Of a DNA stretch of 64,000 nucleotides, positions 49,101 to 57,722 are shown one piece after another. Below the pieces are notes generated by a model, which saw nothing but the letters and a program-made list of their open reading frames with translations, was not told the origin of the DNA and made no database searches. The position numbers and the translations under genes were made by a program. Location: NCBI RefSeq assembly GCF_022458985.1, contig NC_061777.1:12055668-12119667 (forward strand), given 5' to 3'. Numbering within the stretch: the stretch's first letter is position 1; every line of letters starts with the position of its first letter. Origin of the DNA: Mugil cephalus. Lineage: Eukaryota > Chordata > Actinopteri > Mugiliformes > Mugilidae.

Positions 49101-52100
49101 CCTTCTTTGGTGGCTTTCTGCTTTTCCCAGACAGCACCCTACAACTTGCTTTTTTCCATGCTCTTCCACTTAATTATTTGATAAAGATGGTGAGTGGAGC
49201 AGTGAAATGTCACGTCAATTTCAGCGGTCAGTCGAAGCTGTGATGTACAGGATGTCGAAGGGACAAATATAGGGTGCCTATTGGTGACTACAGCAGTCGG
49301 GTGAACATTTTGCTCTCCACTGTATGTTTATTTCCCTAACTTATAATGCTTCATTCATTAATACGCAGGATAAAATGTTACAGTCCTTTGTGCCAAGGCA
49401 AAACATATTTAGAAGCCCAGTCCTAGCAGGCTAGCAATCAACAAGAAGACACCAGCTAACTAGCCTAGCCAGCAGCAGTAGGCAGTATGTGGAACATCAT
49501 TTGGGTTTTCAAGTGGGCACCTCCCTTCACTAATGTTTCGTTAAATTATGCCCACGACGCCTCAAGAACCACTGAGAGATTAGCCCTTTTTACTGCTATT
49601 CAACAAAATACAGACTTGTGTCACTATGGTGTCTGAGCTACCTCTTTCCCTTGGAAGGAAGGGAAGGGGTGGGATGAGGAGACAGATCGGATAACTACAA
49701 ACCGAAAGTGAAATATACTTTCATAAAACACTGACTAAGAACAAACATTTATAACTAAACTTAATTCTTTTTCTTCTTATTTTTGGATCAATCTCAGCCT
49801 TCCTCTGTCCACCGCCACTCCTGCCACTACAACCATTTCCCCCTGGAGAGGAGAAGTGCCTCGTGTCTACGACCTGACCTGCGACGACACCGTGTGTCCC
49901 CCTGACAGTTTCTGTCTCAGTGATTATGACAGTGGAGGCTCGCGCTGCCACTGTAACCTTGGACGCAGAGGGGACACTTGCTCTGAAGGTGGGATTTCTG
50001 CCTCACTTTATCGAGATTTATATGTCAGTGAGATAAAAATATAGACTCAGGCCAACTTGTTTCCTCACAAACAAATGACCAGTATATGCCAGTATTATAT
50101 AGAACATCAACAAAGCGTCAACATCTCTATTCTATGTTTTATTTTGTTCTGACCACTAGATAAATGAATTCATATAACCTTAGTTACATTCATAACTAAT
50201 TTCTCCAACATGGGCTACACCATACTAGTTTATATAGATAAACATAACTAATAGCTTCCAGTGCACCACTGAGTGAGAGTGAGAGATACAGAGAGGCCTA
50301 GTTTGCATTTTACATTTAAATTTAGATTTTTAGGTTAGAAACATCACAACAAACATGTAAACAAATTCATGTTATCCTTGGTTCTTCTTCAGTGGTGTCC
50401 GTGAGCTTTCCCAGGTTCCATGGCTACTCTCATATGACGTTTGAACCCTTGAAAAACTCTTACCAGACCTTTCAAATAACTTTGGAGTTCAAGGTAAGGC
50501 ATCGAGTTGTTTTTGCACTTTTCATTTTTTTTCATTCTGTCAATAAAAACGAGATGTAAATGTTCTTTGAAACCGTCTCTCTTTGATGCAGGCAGACTCC
50601 GAGGACGGCTTGCTGCTATACTGTGGAGAGAACGAACACGGTCGCGGAGACTTTATGTCTCTGGCTTTGGTTCGAGGCAAGCTTCACTACAGGTGGAGAA
50701 GACTCGCGCTTTGCATCGCCCTTTATTTTAAAAGCACATGTTCCAGTTTGTCAAAAGCATATATACATTTTGTTCTGAATTAATGGAAGAGAGAGGACGA
50801 CAAGGAGACACTCTAATTTCTGTCCGCTAAACATGAAGCAAGTGGGTGAGATTAAGAGTTAACCTTGCCCTGTTAGAAGGTGAAAACCCACCACACTGTC
50901 CTTGAATCTGAGCAAATTGCATGTCAGGAGGATTTGTCACGTGTTTGTAACAGAAAATAAAAAGTGCAACCCCAACAAAAGTAGAATAATATCAGCCCTT
51001 TTTCCGTGCCAGTCTATATAACAGGTTAATATTTGTCTATACAGGTTTAACTGTGGTACAGGAGCAGCTCAGATAGTCAGTGAGAGTCGGATTGTTGTTG
51101 GCCAGTGGCACACAGTGACCGTCTTCAGAGACGGCATGAGTGGCTGGCTCCGTATGGACAACGACACCCCCATATCTGGACGCTCACAGGTAACGGTGAC
51201 ATATAGTTAACAAAGAATTTGAGCCATTTGATTAAAACAGTGGTTTAAAAAGATGCGTCGTCTATTTCTCACAACGTGATCTTCCCAGGGACCTGACTTA
51301 GCTTCAAAAGTGAGGAGTGTTTTTACAGGGAAAGAAGATGACGCACGCTCTGCTCTTGCTTTTCAGGGTCAGTACTCTAAGATCACTTTCCGCTCCCCTC
51401 TGTATGTGGGTGGATCCCCAAACGCCTACTGGCTGGTCAGGGCGACGGGAGCGAACCGCGGCTTTGTTGGCTGCATTCAGAGTCTGACCATCAACAGCAA
51501 GGCGACAGACATCAGACCCTGGCCTCTGGGCAAAGCTCTGAGTGGAGCTGATATAGGTGGGAAAACACACAGGATGCTTTTGTGCAATTAATGTGCGTTT
51601 CTCTTTGGGTGCTGACACTGGAATATGTGACACTATAACATGTAGTGGCAGCTTTTACTGGTTAAAGTATCTAGCATTTACTAAAAAAAGACTAAATGAA
51701 ATGGTTTCCAGATTTATTTAATAAAAAAACAACAAAAAAAAGAAAAAACCCTCAATAACTGGGTTTCGGCCAATGTATCACCGAAGCAGGAAGCAGAAAC
51801 TGTTGGCAAATTGTGCCTCACAGACAATTTTCCAAAGTATGATTTTATGAATGCGGTAAGAATACTAAATATTTGTTGCTCATAAAGTTGGAATAATTTT
51901 GTTTCCTCTTTTTAGAAGATCTACACATTATCTGTTAAGAATAAATCACATTGTCACAATAATTTCATGAGAAGAGGTAAAAGAACATTTTATTCCAACT
52001 TTATGGGTGACTGTGCGTATATATTTAATGTCTGAGTCGGGTTATGCAGCAGGAATGTTCACTGAAATAAACACTGAACGTGTGTTTATTTTTAAACTGT

Positions 52101-55100
52101 GTGCATATAGATATAGAATACATTCTGAGTGTGTCCTAATGTATCAGGCGAGTGCAGCGACACAGTGTGCGACCAGGTCACCTGTGCCAACGGTGGAGTG
52201 TGCTTCGCAAACCGCGCTGACGGCTTCATCTGCCTCTGCCCACTTGGCTTCAGAGGAGCACTTTGCGAAGAGAGTGAGTCAATTGTATTTTCCTTTTTGT
52301 CGCACCTGCACAAAGAACACACAGACACACACACACACACACTCACGTCGTATTTACAAGGAGAGTTTTGGACAGAAAATAAAACCCATTTGTGGTTTCT
52401 TCGCTCTGTGTCTGTCACTCATTGCCACATGGGGCTTTTAAGGTAATTACTCAGAGTTTAAGAATGATATGACGAAATTGGTTAAGATGAGGATTATTAT
52501 TTCTTAAATGGAGGCAGCTGGATTGATCTTCTTCTGTACTATTGGTCCGCATCTCTTTTTCCTCCTTCCTTCCTATTATTTTCTCGTCTCTTTAATTCCC
52601 CAGGTTTCTCCTTGTCTTCGCCACTCTTCAATGAAACCGTCTTTTCATATGCCGTCATCCCGTGGCCTCAGTCCTTTCAGAGTTATCTGTCCTTTACCGA
52701 GTTCGAGGTGACATTTTGGCCGTCGATGCCTGACGGGGTGCTGCTGTACAGCGATGACGCCGGAAGTGGAGATTTCCTGGCTATAAACCTGGTGGACAGA
52801 TATGTGGAGTTCAGATTTGACTGCGGCTCTGGAGGAGCTGTGATAAGGTACGAGATATATCCATCCTACTTCCGTACTGTGTCCTCTTCGTTTTCCAAAT
52901 GCTTCAGCTAGATTTGTAACGTGTAATAATCTGTACAACAGGAGTGAGGAGCAGATTAGTCTGGACGTGTGGCACGAGCTACGAGTGTCTCGCACAGCAA
53001 AGAGTGGCATCCTACAGGTGGACAGCCAGAGGCCAATGGAAGGAATTGCAGAGGTATTTTAGTTGTAATGTATTGCTGCATAAGCAAAGCACACTCAGAT
53101 TTATATTTACCTCCTGAGACCCGGCGTCCTCATATGGGGACACTTTTGTCTTCCGTGTACTGGTAGCGAAGGGTCAATACACTTGTTTCTGTATGCTTAT
53201 TAACTTTTCTAGTTTGATATGACATGCAAATTTAACACAAGTACACATAAGGTCACGTTTGAGGACATTGGGATTTCATCTTTTCCAATTCTGATTTTGC
53301 ATAAAAATAAACAGTTTTATGTTTTGGTACACATTGGTGACTTAAATTGTAATATACTGTGAGATAATCCACATCATTTATTTCAAAAACTACTTCCAGT
53401 TCAAAAATAATGCTTTTTCTATATATATACTTCTTAGGTCCTACTTATCCCAAATACCTAAATATGTTAAATTTATCTTAAACAAATTCCAAATAAATGC
53501 TTGGGGCTCAGGAAGTTAATTTTCAGGAACTCATTCATTTATGAATGGTTCACACAATTAATCCATCTCTTCGTCTCGTTTACTTTCCAGGGAGCTTTCA
53601 CACAGATCAACTGCAGCTCGCCTCTCTATATTGGCGGCGTGCCAGAATATGACAAAACCAAGAGGACGGCAGGTGTTATAAAGCCCTTCACTGGAATTAT
53701 TCAGAAGGTGAATGCTGCTGCAACACCCTACTCAACAGTCGGCCAGCACCTGGTCAAGAGACATTCATTTCAAGTCCAGTACACTTACAGACAACTACAA
53801 ACACATTTCCTGTCGCATAAGTCGCACGAACACAGTGTGATACGTGTGAATGAAATACTCTATGCTGTACTGTACAGCCACGATATCTGATGACTGTGAA
53901 CATATATATCCTCTGCCTCTTTTCTTTTCTTAGCTGATACTCAATGACCGCACCATCCCAATAACAACTGGATCTGCTGGTGGAGTTAATGTAGCAAATT
54001 CTGCTCACCCATGTGTGGAAAGTCCCTGTGCCAACGGAGGAACCTGCAGGCCCAAGTGGGACGGGTACGAGTGTGACTGCCCTCTAGGGTATGACGGGAG
54101 GCACTGCCAGAAAGGTCAGTTGTGCACTAGAGTCTATTGAGGTCTCATATTGAGCTTATATTCACCCTCCAATGTCTTATACTTGAGGAAAAAAAAGCAG
54201 GCAGATCTCGAGAAATGACACCATGTGTGATTCAGTAACAATATCTAAGTTAACACCTCCAGATGTAAGAAGAATAACTTTCATTCATGTGTGAGCTCAA
54301 ACATCACAAAGAAAAAAGTGGCTTTGTTGTAGGATTTCAAACCTTGTTGCATTACAAGATATCATCAGTATCCCCATCCTCACGGTGCCATATCAGCAGC
54401 TTAATTAAAAAATAATTAATTTAATAACTTTGAGGCCGACTTTGAGAGCTAAGTGTAAATATAGATTGTCTGTCTTTTGTGTGATAGATATAATGAACAG
54501 CTACTTGAAGCACTGAATGGTTTGTGTATTTAGCAAAGAATAAGATCAGTCTTCTGTGCAATACTTAATATGTACTTTAACCGCTTGGTGTGATGTTCTT
54601 CTTCTCTGGAATTTAATGTGTTTTTCTCTCTTGTCATGTGAAATAATATGTTTTTGACAGCAGATTTACCTTCAAGTCTCTTTTTGCCTTCTCTGTTTTA
54701 ATGCCTCCATTGAACAGAGTGTGGAAATTACTGTTTGAATAGTAAGTTAAAAAAGAAAAAAAAGAAACACAACCCTCTTGTTCTGTGTACCTTTCATTTC
54801 CTTTGAATCCACATAACGCTCCATCGCCTTCATTTCCCTTAATCCGTAGAGTTAAACCCAGTCTTCTAGCTGTGCACTGGTGACACTTCACACACGATGA
54901 TGCTGCCACCTTGTGATGACATGTCATTTCTGTTTTCTCCGCACAGCTGTCACTGAAGCCATAGAGATTCCACAGTTTATTGGCCGAAGTTACCTGACCT
55001 ACGATAACAGAGATATCCTTAAAAGGTTGGTACTAAAACATGTTAAACTGCTGCATTTCTGCTTATTGTGATTAATTAAACTACCGCCTCACTGTCTTCA

Positions 55101-57722
55101 TTTTATCAGTACTCAATTATTTTTACCAATTTTACCAACTTACTATATCTCTCCATTTTCCACTATATCATTTTTTATATTTTGTATATTCTTCAAAAAT
55201 TTCTTATTGTTTTTTGTTTGTATTCTGCACTACTGTGACAAGGAAATTTCCCATACGTGGGATAAACAAACATAAAATGACTTATATCTCACTGTGTTTA
55301 TCAGGTGTGTATTTAAATTTTTTTGTGTTGCTTGTTCAGAACGTACATGTTGTTAAATGTTTTGCAGAGTGTCTGGGTCCAGGACCAACCTATTCATGCG
55401 TTTCAAGAGCACTGCCAAAGACGGCTTGTTGCTGTGGCGTGGAGACAGTCCGATGAGACCCAACAGTGACTTCCTGTCTATGGGGCTTCAGGATGGGGCT
55501 CTAATTTTCAGGTATCTGTTAGCATGTGTAAGTATAACATGATGGGCAGTTAAAAAAAAAAAAAAAAAAAGAATGAGTACAGGATGTTATGTAAGCTCAT
55601 AACTTTCTCACTCAACTCTCATCTAAATCTTATAAAGGAACTTGTCGAGCCAAAGTAAAAGTTCTGCTTGTCAAATTGTCACCCTCCCACTTCCTTTGAT
55701 GAAGAAGAAGAAGAAAAAAAAGCTGGGATTGAGCAGGGATGAACGTAGGAAAAAGAAAAAAAAAAGTTGAGAGCAAGAGAAGGGAGAAGATGATAGAGTG
55801 GGACACTGATGCCACCAAAGGGAATGGAGAGCTTAGCACTCAGTAGAGACGGCGCTAAAAAAAGACCTAAAGTCTGGGATGTGCCGTGACCTCGAAAAAG
55901 ATTTATCTGAGCTGTACCGTACAAATGGGAATCTATTGCATCCACTGTGGCTAAATTCCGTGCATTTCCATTTTGTATATTTTGTTCTAGTTACAACCTG
56001 GGCAGTGGAGCAGCGAACGTTGTTGTCAACGGAACATTTAGTGACGGAAAGTGGCACAGAGTCAAGGCTGTGAGGTAAGCTCTGAAAAGTTCTGTTCATT
56101 AAGAAATAGATCATCACTGTGTATCATGTTGCTGTGTATTGCTTCAACCAGGGTTAAATAGTGTTGACATTTAATCTCAGTTTATGTGTCATCCCTTTGG
56201 AAGCAACCAAAAAAGCCAACATACGCTGATCAGCCACAACATTAAGACCAATAAAACTGACTAGCTTTTGGGCCTGGCATTACTTAGACATGTACCACCC
56301 ACCTAGACCAGACCGGGCACCCCCACCCCATAGTAATGACACTCACAGGCACACAAAAAAAAACATTACATACAACAGCATAAGCATAAGGTATTGACCT
56401 GGTCTAAGAATCAAAAACAGTAAAGTTGACGGTTGTAAAACAAAAACCACATGTAACTTGTTCATGAGCATCTCCTTACATTTTACGCATAATCACTTGA
56501 TCCACTGTTTATATATATTTAAGGAGAGCTTTATTTTTATTCTTCAAGTTTTGTAATTGGTTTATTGTCATCACTTATCTTTTCAGGGACGGCCAGTCAG
56601 GGAAGCTGACAGTGGATGACTATGGAGCAAAGACAGGAAGGTCACCTGGCATGATGAGACAACTCAATATCAATGGACCCTTATATGTTGGTAGGTGGGA
56701 TTAAGAAATTATGGACAGTCTGGTATTATGTACTTGCGATAAGATACGATAAAAAATGACACATTAACAATATGATACGATATATGATACAATATGACAC
56801 AATACAATACGATACAATGCAATACGTTACAATACGTTATGATGAGATACGACATGATATGATACGATACAATATGATACAATATGAAGCGATACAGTAT
56901 GATACGATAAGGTGCAACAATACACAATATGATATGACACAATACAAATTTGATAGATATGATATGATATGATATGATATGATATGATATGATATGATAT
57001 GATATGATATGATACTATGCAATACAATAAGATACGATAATCCTTTATTTGTCCCACAGTGGGGAAGTGTTTAAGCAGCAAACAGACAGAAGGACGGTAC
57101 ACAGAAGCAATAAAAATAAAAATAAACATTAAATAAATACAAAAAATAGAACATTAAATCCAATCTAAAGCCTCAGAGCAGCAGGAATAAAGGACCTGTG
57201 ATGACGCTCCTTCATACAGCTGGCTGCTGAAGGCGCTGGCCAGTGCTGTTATGTCGCCATGAAGGGGGTGGGATGACAGCCTTGCTATCATCCTCTGATC
57301 ACCCACTACCTCCACAGGCTCAAGAGGGCAGCCCAGAACACAGCCGCCCTGTTTAGTCTCTCTCATCTGCCCATGAGAAGCTTCCTCCAGTTCATTTTTT
57401 GTATTCAGTTGTTGTGATAAAGCATGTTCTGACCTTTGTCTTTGAAAATGCCCTATACAAATAATTTTACTTCCTTACATTAAGCACCCTAATATCAGAC
57501 AATAATTTTGATATCTGCATGTCAGTGTTCTCCCCCTCTTATGTCGTCTCTCTCTACTCTTCACCTGAAGGGGGCATGAAAGAGATTGCTCTTCACACAA
57601 ACAGACAGTACATCGGAGGCTTGGTGGGCTGCGTGTCCCACTTCACACTCTCCACTGACTACCACTTAGCACTGGTGGAGGACGCCACCGACGGCAAGAA
57701 TATCAACACCTGCTCCAACTAG
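30521..57722 (+). CDS. egflam: Pikachurin (EGF-like, fibronectin type III and laminin G domains)
   Basis: Complete gene of 24 coding exons: 30521-30626, 36683-36792, 37890-37976, 39315-39432, 39536-39671, 43831-43997, 47308-47420, 48619-48887, 49798-49988, 50393-50493, 50592-50692, 51045-51189, 51367-51556, 52148-52273, 52604-52847, 52942-53053, 53591-53707, 53934-54114, 54718-54741, 54947-55025, 55368-55511, 55991-56074, 56587-56690, 57571-57722. All introns are GT-AG, the phases agree and the sum is 3201 nt (1066 aa; human about 1017). Order: signal peptide (~1-27), two FN3 domains (~38-240), acidic then Thr/Pro-rich linker, EGF1 (~393-432), LamG1, EGF2 (~612-653), LamG2, EGF3 (~834-871), LamG3. 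Pikachurin is secreted into the photoreceptor synaptic cleft, binds dystroglycan and aligns bipolar dendrites with the ribbon. The start ATG is followed by a clear hydrophobic leader. Confidence 0.96.
32631..32930 (-). pseudogene. LINE reverse-transcriptase C-terminal remnant
   Basis: On the minus strand the frame contains [20 protein letters not shown]. This matches the recurrent 'LLTYKALHGLAPxYL' signature near the end of fish non-LTR retrotransposon ORF2. Only about 100 codons remain, in the opposite orientation to egflam. Confidence 0.6.
33258..33896 (+). mobile_element. MITE family B copy 1 (TATAAAGATGGA type)
   Basis: It starts CTATACACGGTATAAAGATG and ends with the inverted counterpart CGTATTTATACAGTTTATGT. 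The interior includes TGGTGACTGGCTGCAGTATA and GGTCATAAGCTCCAACTCCT, shared in reverse complement with the copy at 41864-42342. No coding capacity. Confidence 0.7.
35620..35800 (-). mobile_element. Tc1/mariner-derived element, family A copy 7 (truncated)
   Basis: Reverse orientation. It retains CTTCCTAATATTGTGTAGTT, CTCCTTTGTGCCTCTAAAAC and CCACAGATACTTGATCAGTG. Both terminal repeats are lost. Confidence 0.7.
36366..36388. repeat. (ACT)n microsatellite
   Basis: About seven perfect CTA/ACT units in egflam intron 1. Confidence 0.9.
37579..37605. repeat. (CTTC)n microsatellite
   Basis: Six or seven CTTC units in egflam intron 2. Confidence 0.9.
40180..41294 (-). mobile_element. Internally deleted Tc1-like transposon with both inverted ends
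   Basis: The element is flanked by TA at 40178-40179 and 41295-41296. The ends are mirror copies: left CAATAGTGTGAAAAAGTTTT then GGCCCCCTTCCTGG, right CGGGAAGGAGGCAAACACTT then ATTCACACCACTG. The minus strand carries transposase remnants, for example [18 protein letters not shown] from the N-terminal helix-turn-helix region (about 40855-40930). Several blocks are missing, including most of the catalytic domain, so it is shorter than the usual roughly 1.5 kb and non-autonomous. It lies in egflam intron 5, antisense. Confidence 0.85.
41864..42342 (-). mobile_element. MITE family B copy 2
   Basis: It begins CTATAGACTGTATATAAATA and ends CCATCTTTATACTGTCTGTG, an inverted pair. The interior is the reverse complement of parts of copy 1 (for example GGAGCTTATGACCTGTACTG). 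It carries an A-run at about 42010-42030 and lies in egflam intron 5. Confidence 0.75.
42343..43830 (+). other. 3' part of egflam intron 5
   Basis: About 1.5 kb with no recognisable exon, RNA or repeat of known type. It ends in the pyrimidine tract and TTTCCTCAG acceptor of exon 6. Confidence 0.5.
44143..44223. mobile_element. Short palindromic MITE, family C copy 1
   Basis: About 80 bp bounded by ATGTTGCCCATAAAGTTGGA and its inverted form CATACTTTATGAGCAACAG. Almost entirely terminal inverted repeat. A second copy lies at 51873-52014. Confidence 0.75.
44331..44524 (+). mobile_element. Tc1/mariner-derived element, family A copy 8 (truncated)
   Basis: Forward orientation. The 5' terminal repeat is missing. 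It starts at the conserved GGCAGCAGCAGCCATCCCCA and ends CATAATGTTATGCCTGATCA followed by GCG and TA. Confidence 0.75.
44525..46087 (+). other. Middle of egflam intron 6
   Basis: No gene is supported. About 45010-45290 is repeat-poor with ATTTTAATTAAG and TAAAAATTATTGTCAAG motifs in GC-richer context. It is a candidate intronic regulatory element by appearance only. Confidence 0.35.
46088..46118. repeat. (CAT)n microsatellite
   Basis: Ten CAT units in egflam intron 6. In one frame they give a spurious poly-His open frame. Confidence 0.95.
46196..46630 (+). mobile_element. Tc1/mariner-derived element, family A copy 9
   Basis: Forward orientation, preceded by TA. It starts CACCGGTCAGCCACAAGATT and runs through CACTAGATCCCAAACTGATC to a degraded right end near GAAAGGTGGTCATAGCATTT. 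Confidence 0.8.
47308..48887 (+). other. egflam: egflam exons 7-8: acidic and Thr/Pro-rich linker
   Basis: Exon 7 (47308-47420) encodes an Asp/Glu-rich segment ending [11 protein letters not shown]. Exon 8 (48619-48887) opens [13 protein letters not shown] and then has a Thr/Ala/Pro-rich stretch from an ACC/GCC trinucleotide tract at about 48752-48786. Mammalian EGFLAM also has an acidic then Pro/Thr-rich linker between FN3-2 and EGF1, but the Thr tract here is longer. It is probably flexible and O-glycosylated. Confidence 0.88.
48126..48399. mobile_element. Foldback MITE with about 70-bp inverted repeats
   Basis: The left arm 48126-48196 and right arm 48333-48399 are reverse complements with about ten mismatches. 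Both arms share TAATCCTTTGTG, CTTTTAGCCAACTG and TGGAGAGTTAC. Similarity continues about 12 bp outwards. The 136-bp centre is non-coding. The element lies in egflam intron 7, about 220 bp upstream of exon 8. Confidence 0.85.
49798..51556 (+). other. egflam: egflam exons 9-13: EGF1 and laminin G1
   Basis: Exon 9 ends with a six-cysteine EGF module ([18 protein letters not shown], then [15 protein letters not shown]). Exons 10-13 (50393-50493, 50592-50692, 51045-51189, 51367-51556) encode LamG1. Its hallmarks are [20 protein letters not shown], a WHTV strand and [11 protein letters not shown]. The 5' half of exon 9 belongs to the Thr-rich linker. Confidence 0.93.
51873..52014. mobile_element. 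Short palindromic MITE, family C copy 2
   Basis: About 140 bp. It starts TTTGTTGCTCATAAAGTTGG and ends with the inverted TTTTATTCCAACTTTATGGG. Same family as 44143-44223, located in egflam intron 13. Confidence 0.75.
52148..53707 (+). other. egflam: egflam exons 14-17: EGF2 and most of laminin G2
   Basis: Exon 14 (52148-52273) is one complete EGF module with six Cys ([20 protein letters not shown], then [15 protein letters not shown]). Exons 15-17 (52604-52847, 52942-53053, 53591-53707) encode LamG2, with [38 protein letters not shown] and [10 protein letters not shown]. Confidence 0.93.
56224..56412 (+). mobile_element. Tc1/mariner-derived element, family A copy 10 (truncated)
   Basis: Forward orientation. 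It starts CGCTGATCAGCCACAACATT after TA and breaks off after GTATTGACCTGGTCTAAG, so the right half is missing. It lies in egflam intron 22. Confidence 0.75.
56738..57043. repeat. Degenerate GATAC/GATAT pentanucleotide array
   Basis: About 300 bp made of GATAC, AATAC, GATAT and similar 5-mers. A perfect core of eleven GATAT units lies at 56956-57010. The array gives long spurious open frames on both strands. It is in egflam intron 23. Confidence 0.93.
57044..57385 (-). mobile_element. Non-LTR retrotransposon 3' end
   Basis: It begins at the array with CCTTTATTTGTCCCACAGTG then GGGAAGT, a common fish LINE tail seen here in reverse. The minus strand then reads through a short coding remnant (57154-57366) of the C-terminal region. 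The pentanucleotide array probably grew from, or next to, the LINE's 3' end. Confidence 0.55.

Larger units (their letters stand above)
53934..57722 (+). other. egflam: egflam exons 18-24: end of LamG2, EGF3 and laminin G3
   Basis: Exon 18 (53934-54114) finishes LamG2 and encodes EGF3 ([20 protein letters not shown]). Exon 19 (54718-54741) is a 24-nt microexon encoding ECGNYCLN. Exons 20-24 encode LamG3, with [48 protein letters not shown] and [17 protein letters not shown]. The stop is TAG at 57720-57722. In the family, LamG domains of pikachurin bind the glycans of alpha-dystroglycan in a Ca2+-dependent way. Confidence 0.93.

Noticed and set aside
56709..57129. Repetitive Tyr/Ser/Ile/His-rich frames on both strands
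   Set aside because: They are translations of the GATAY pentanucleotide array.
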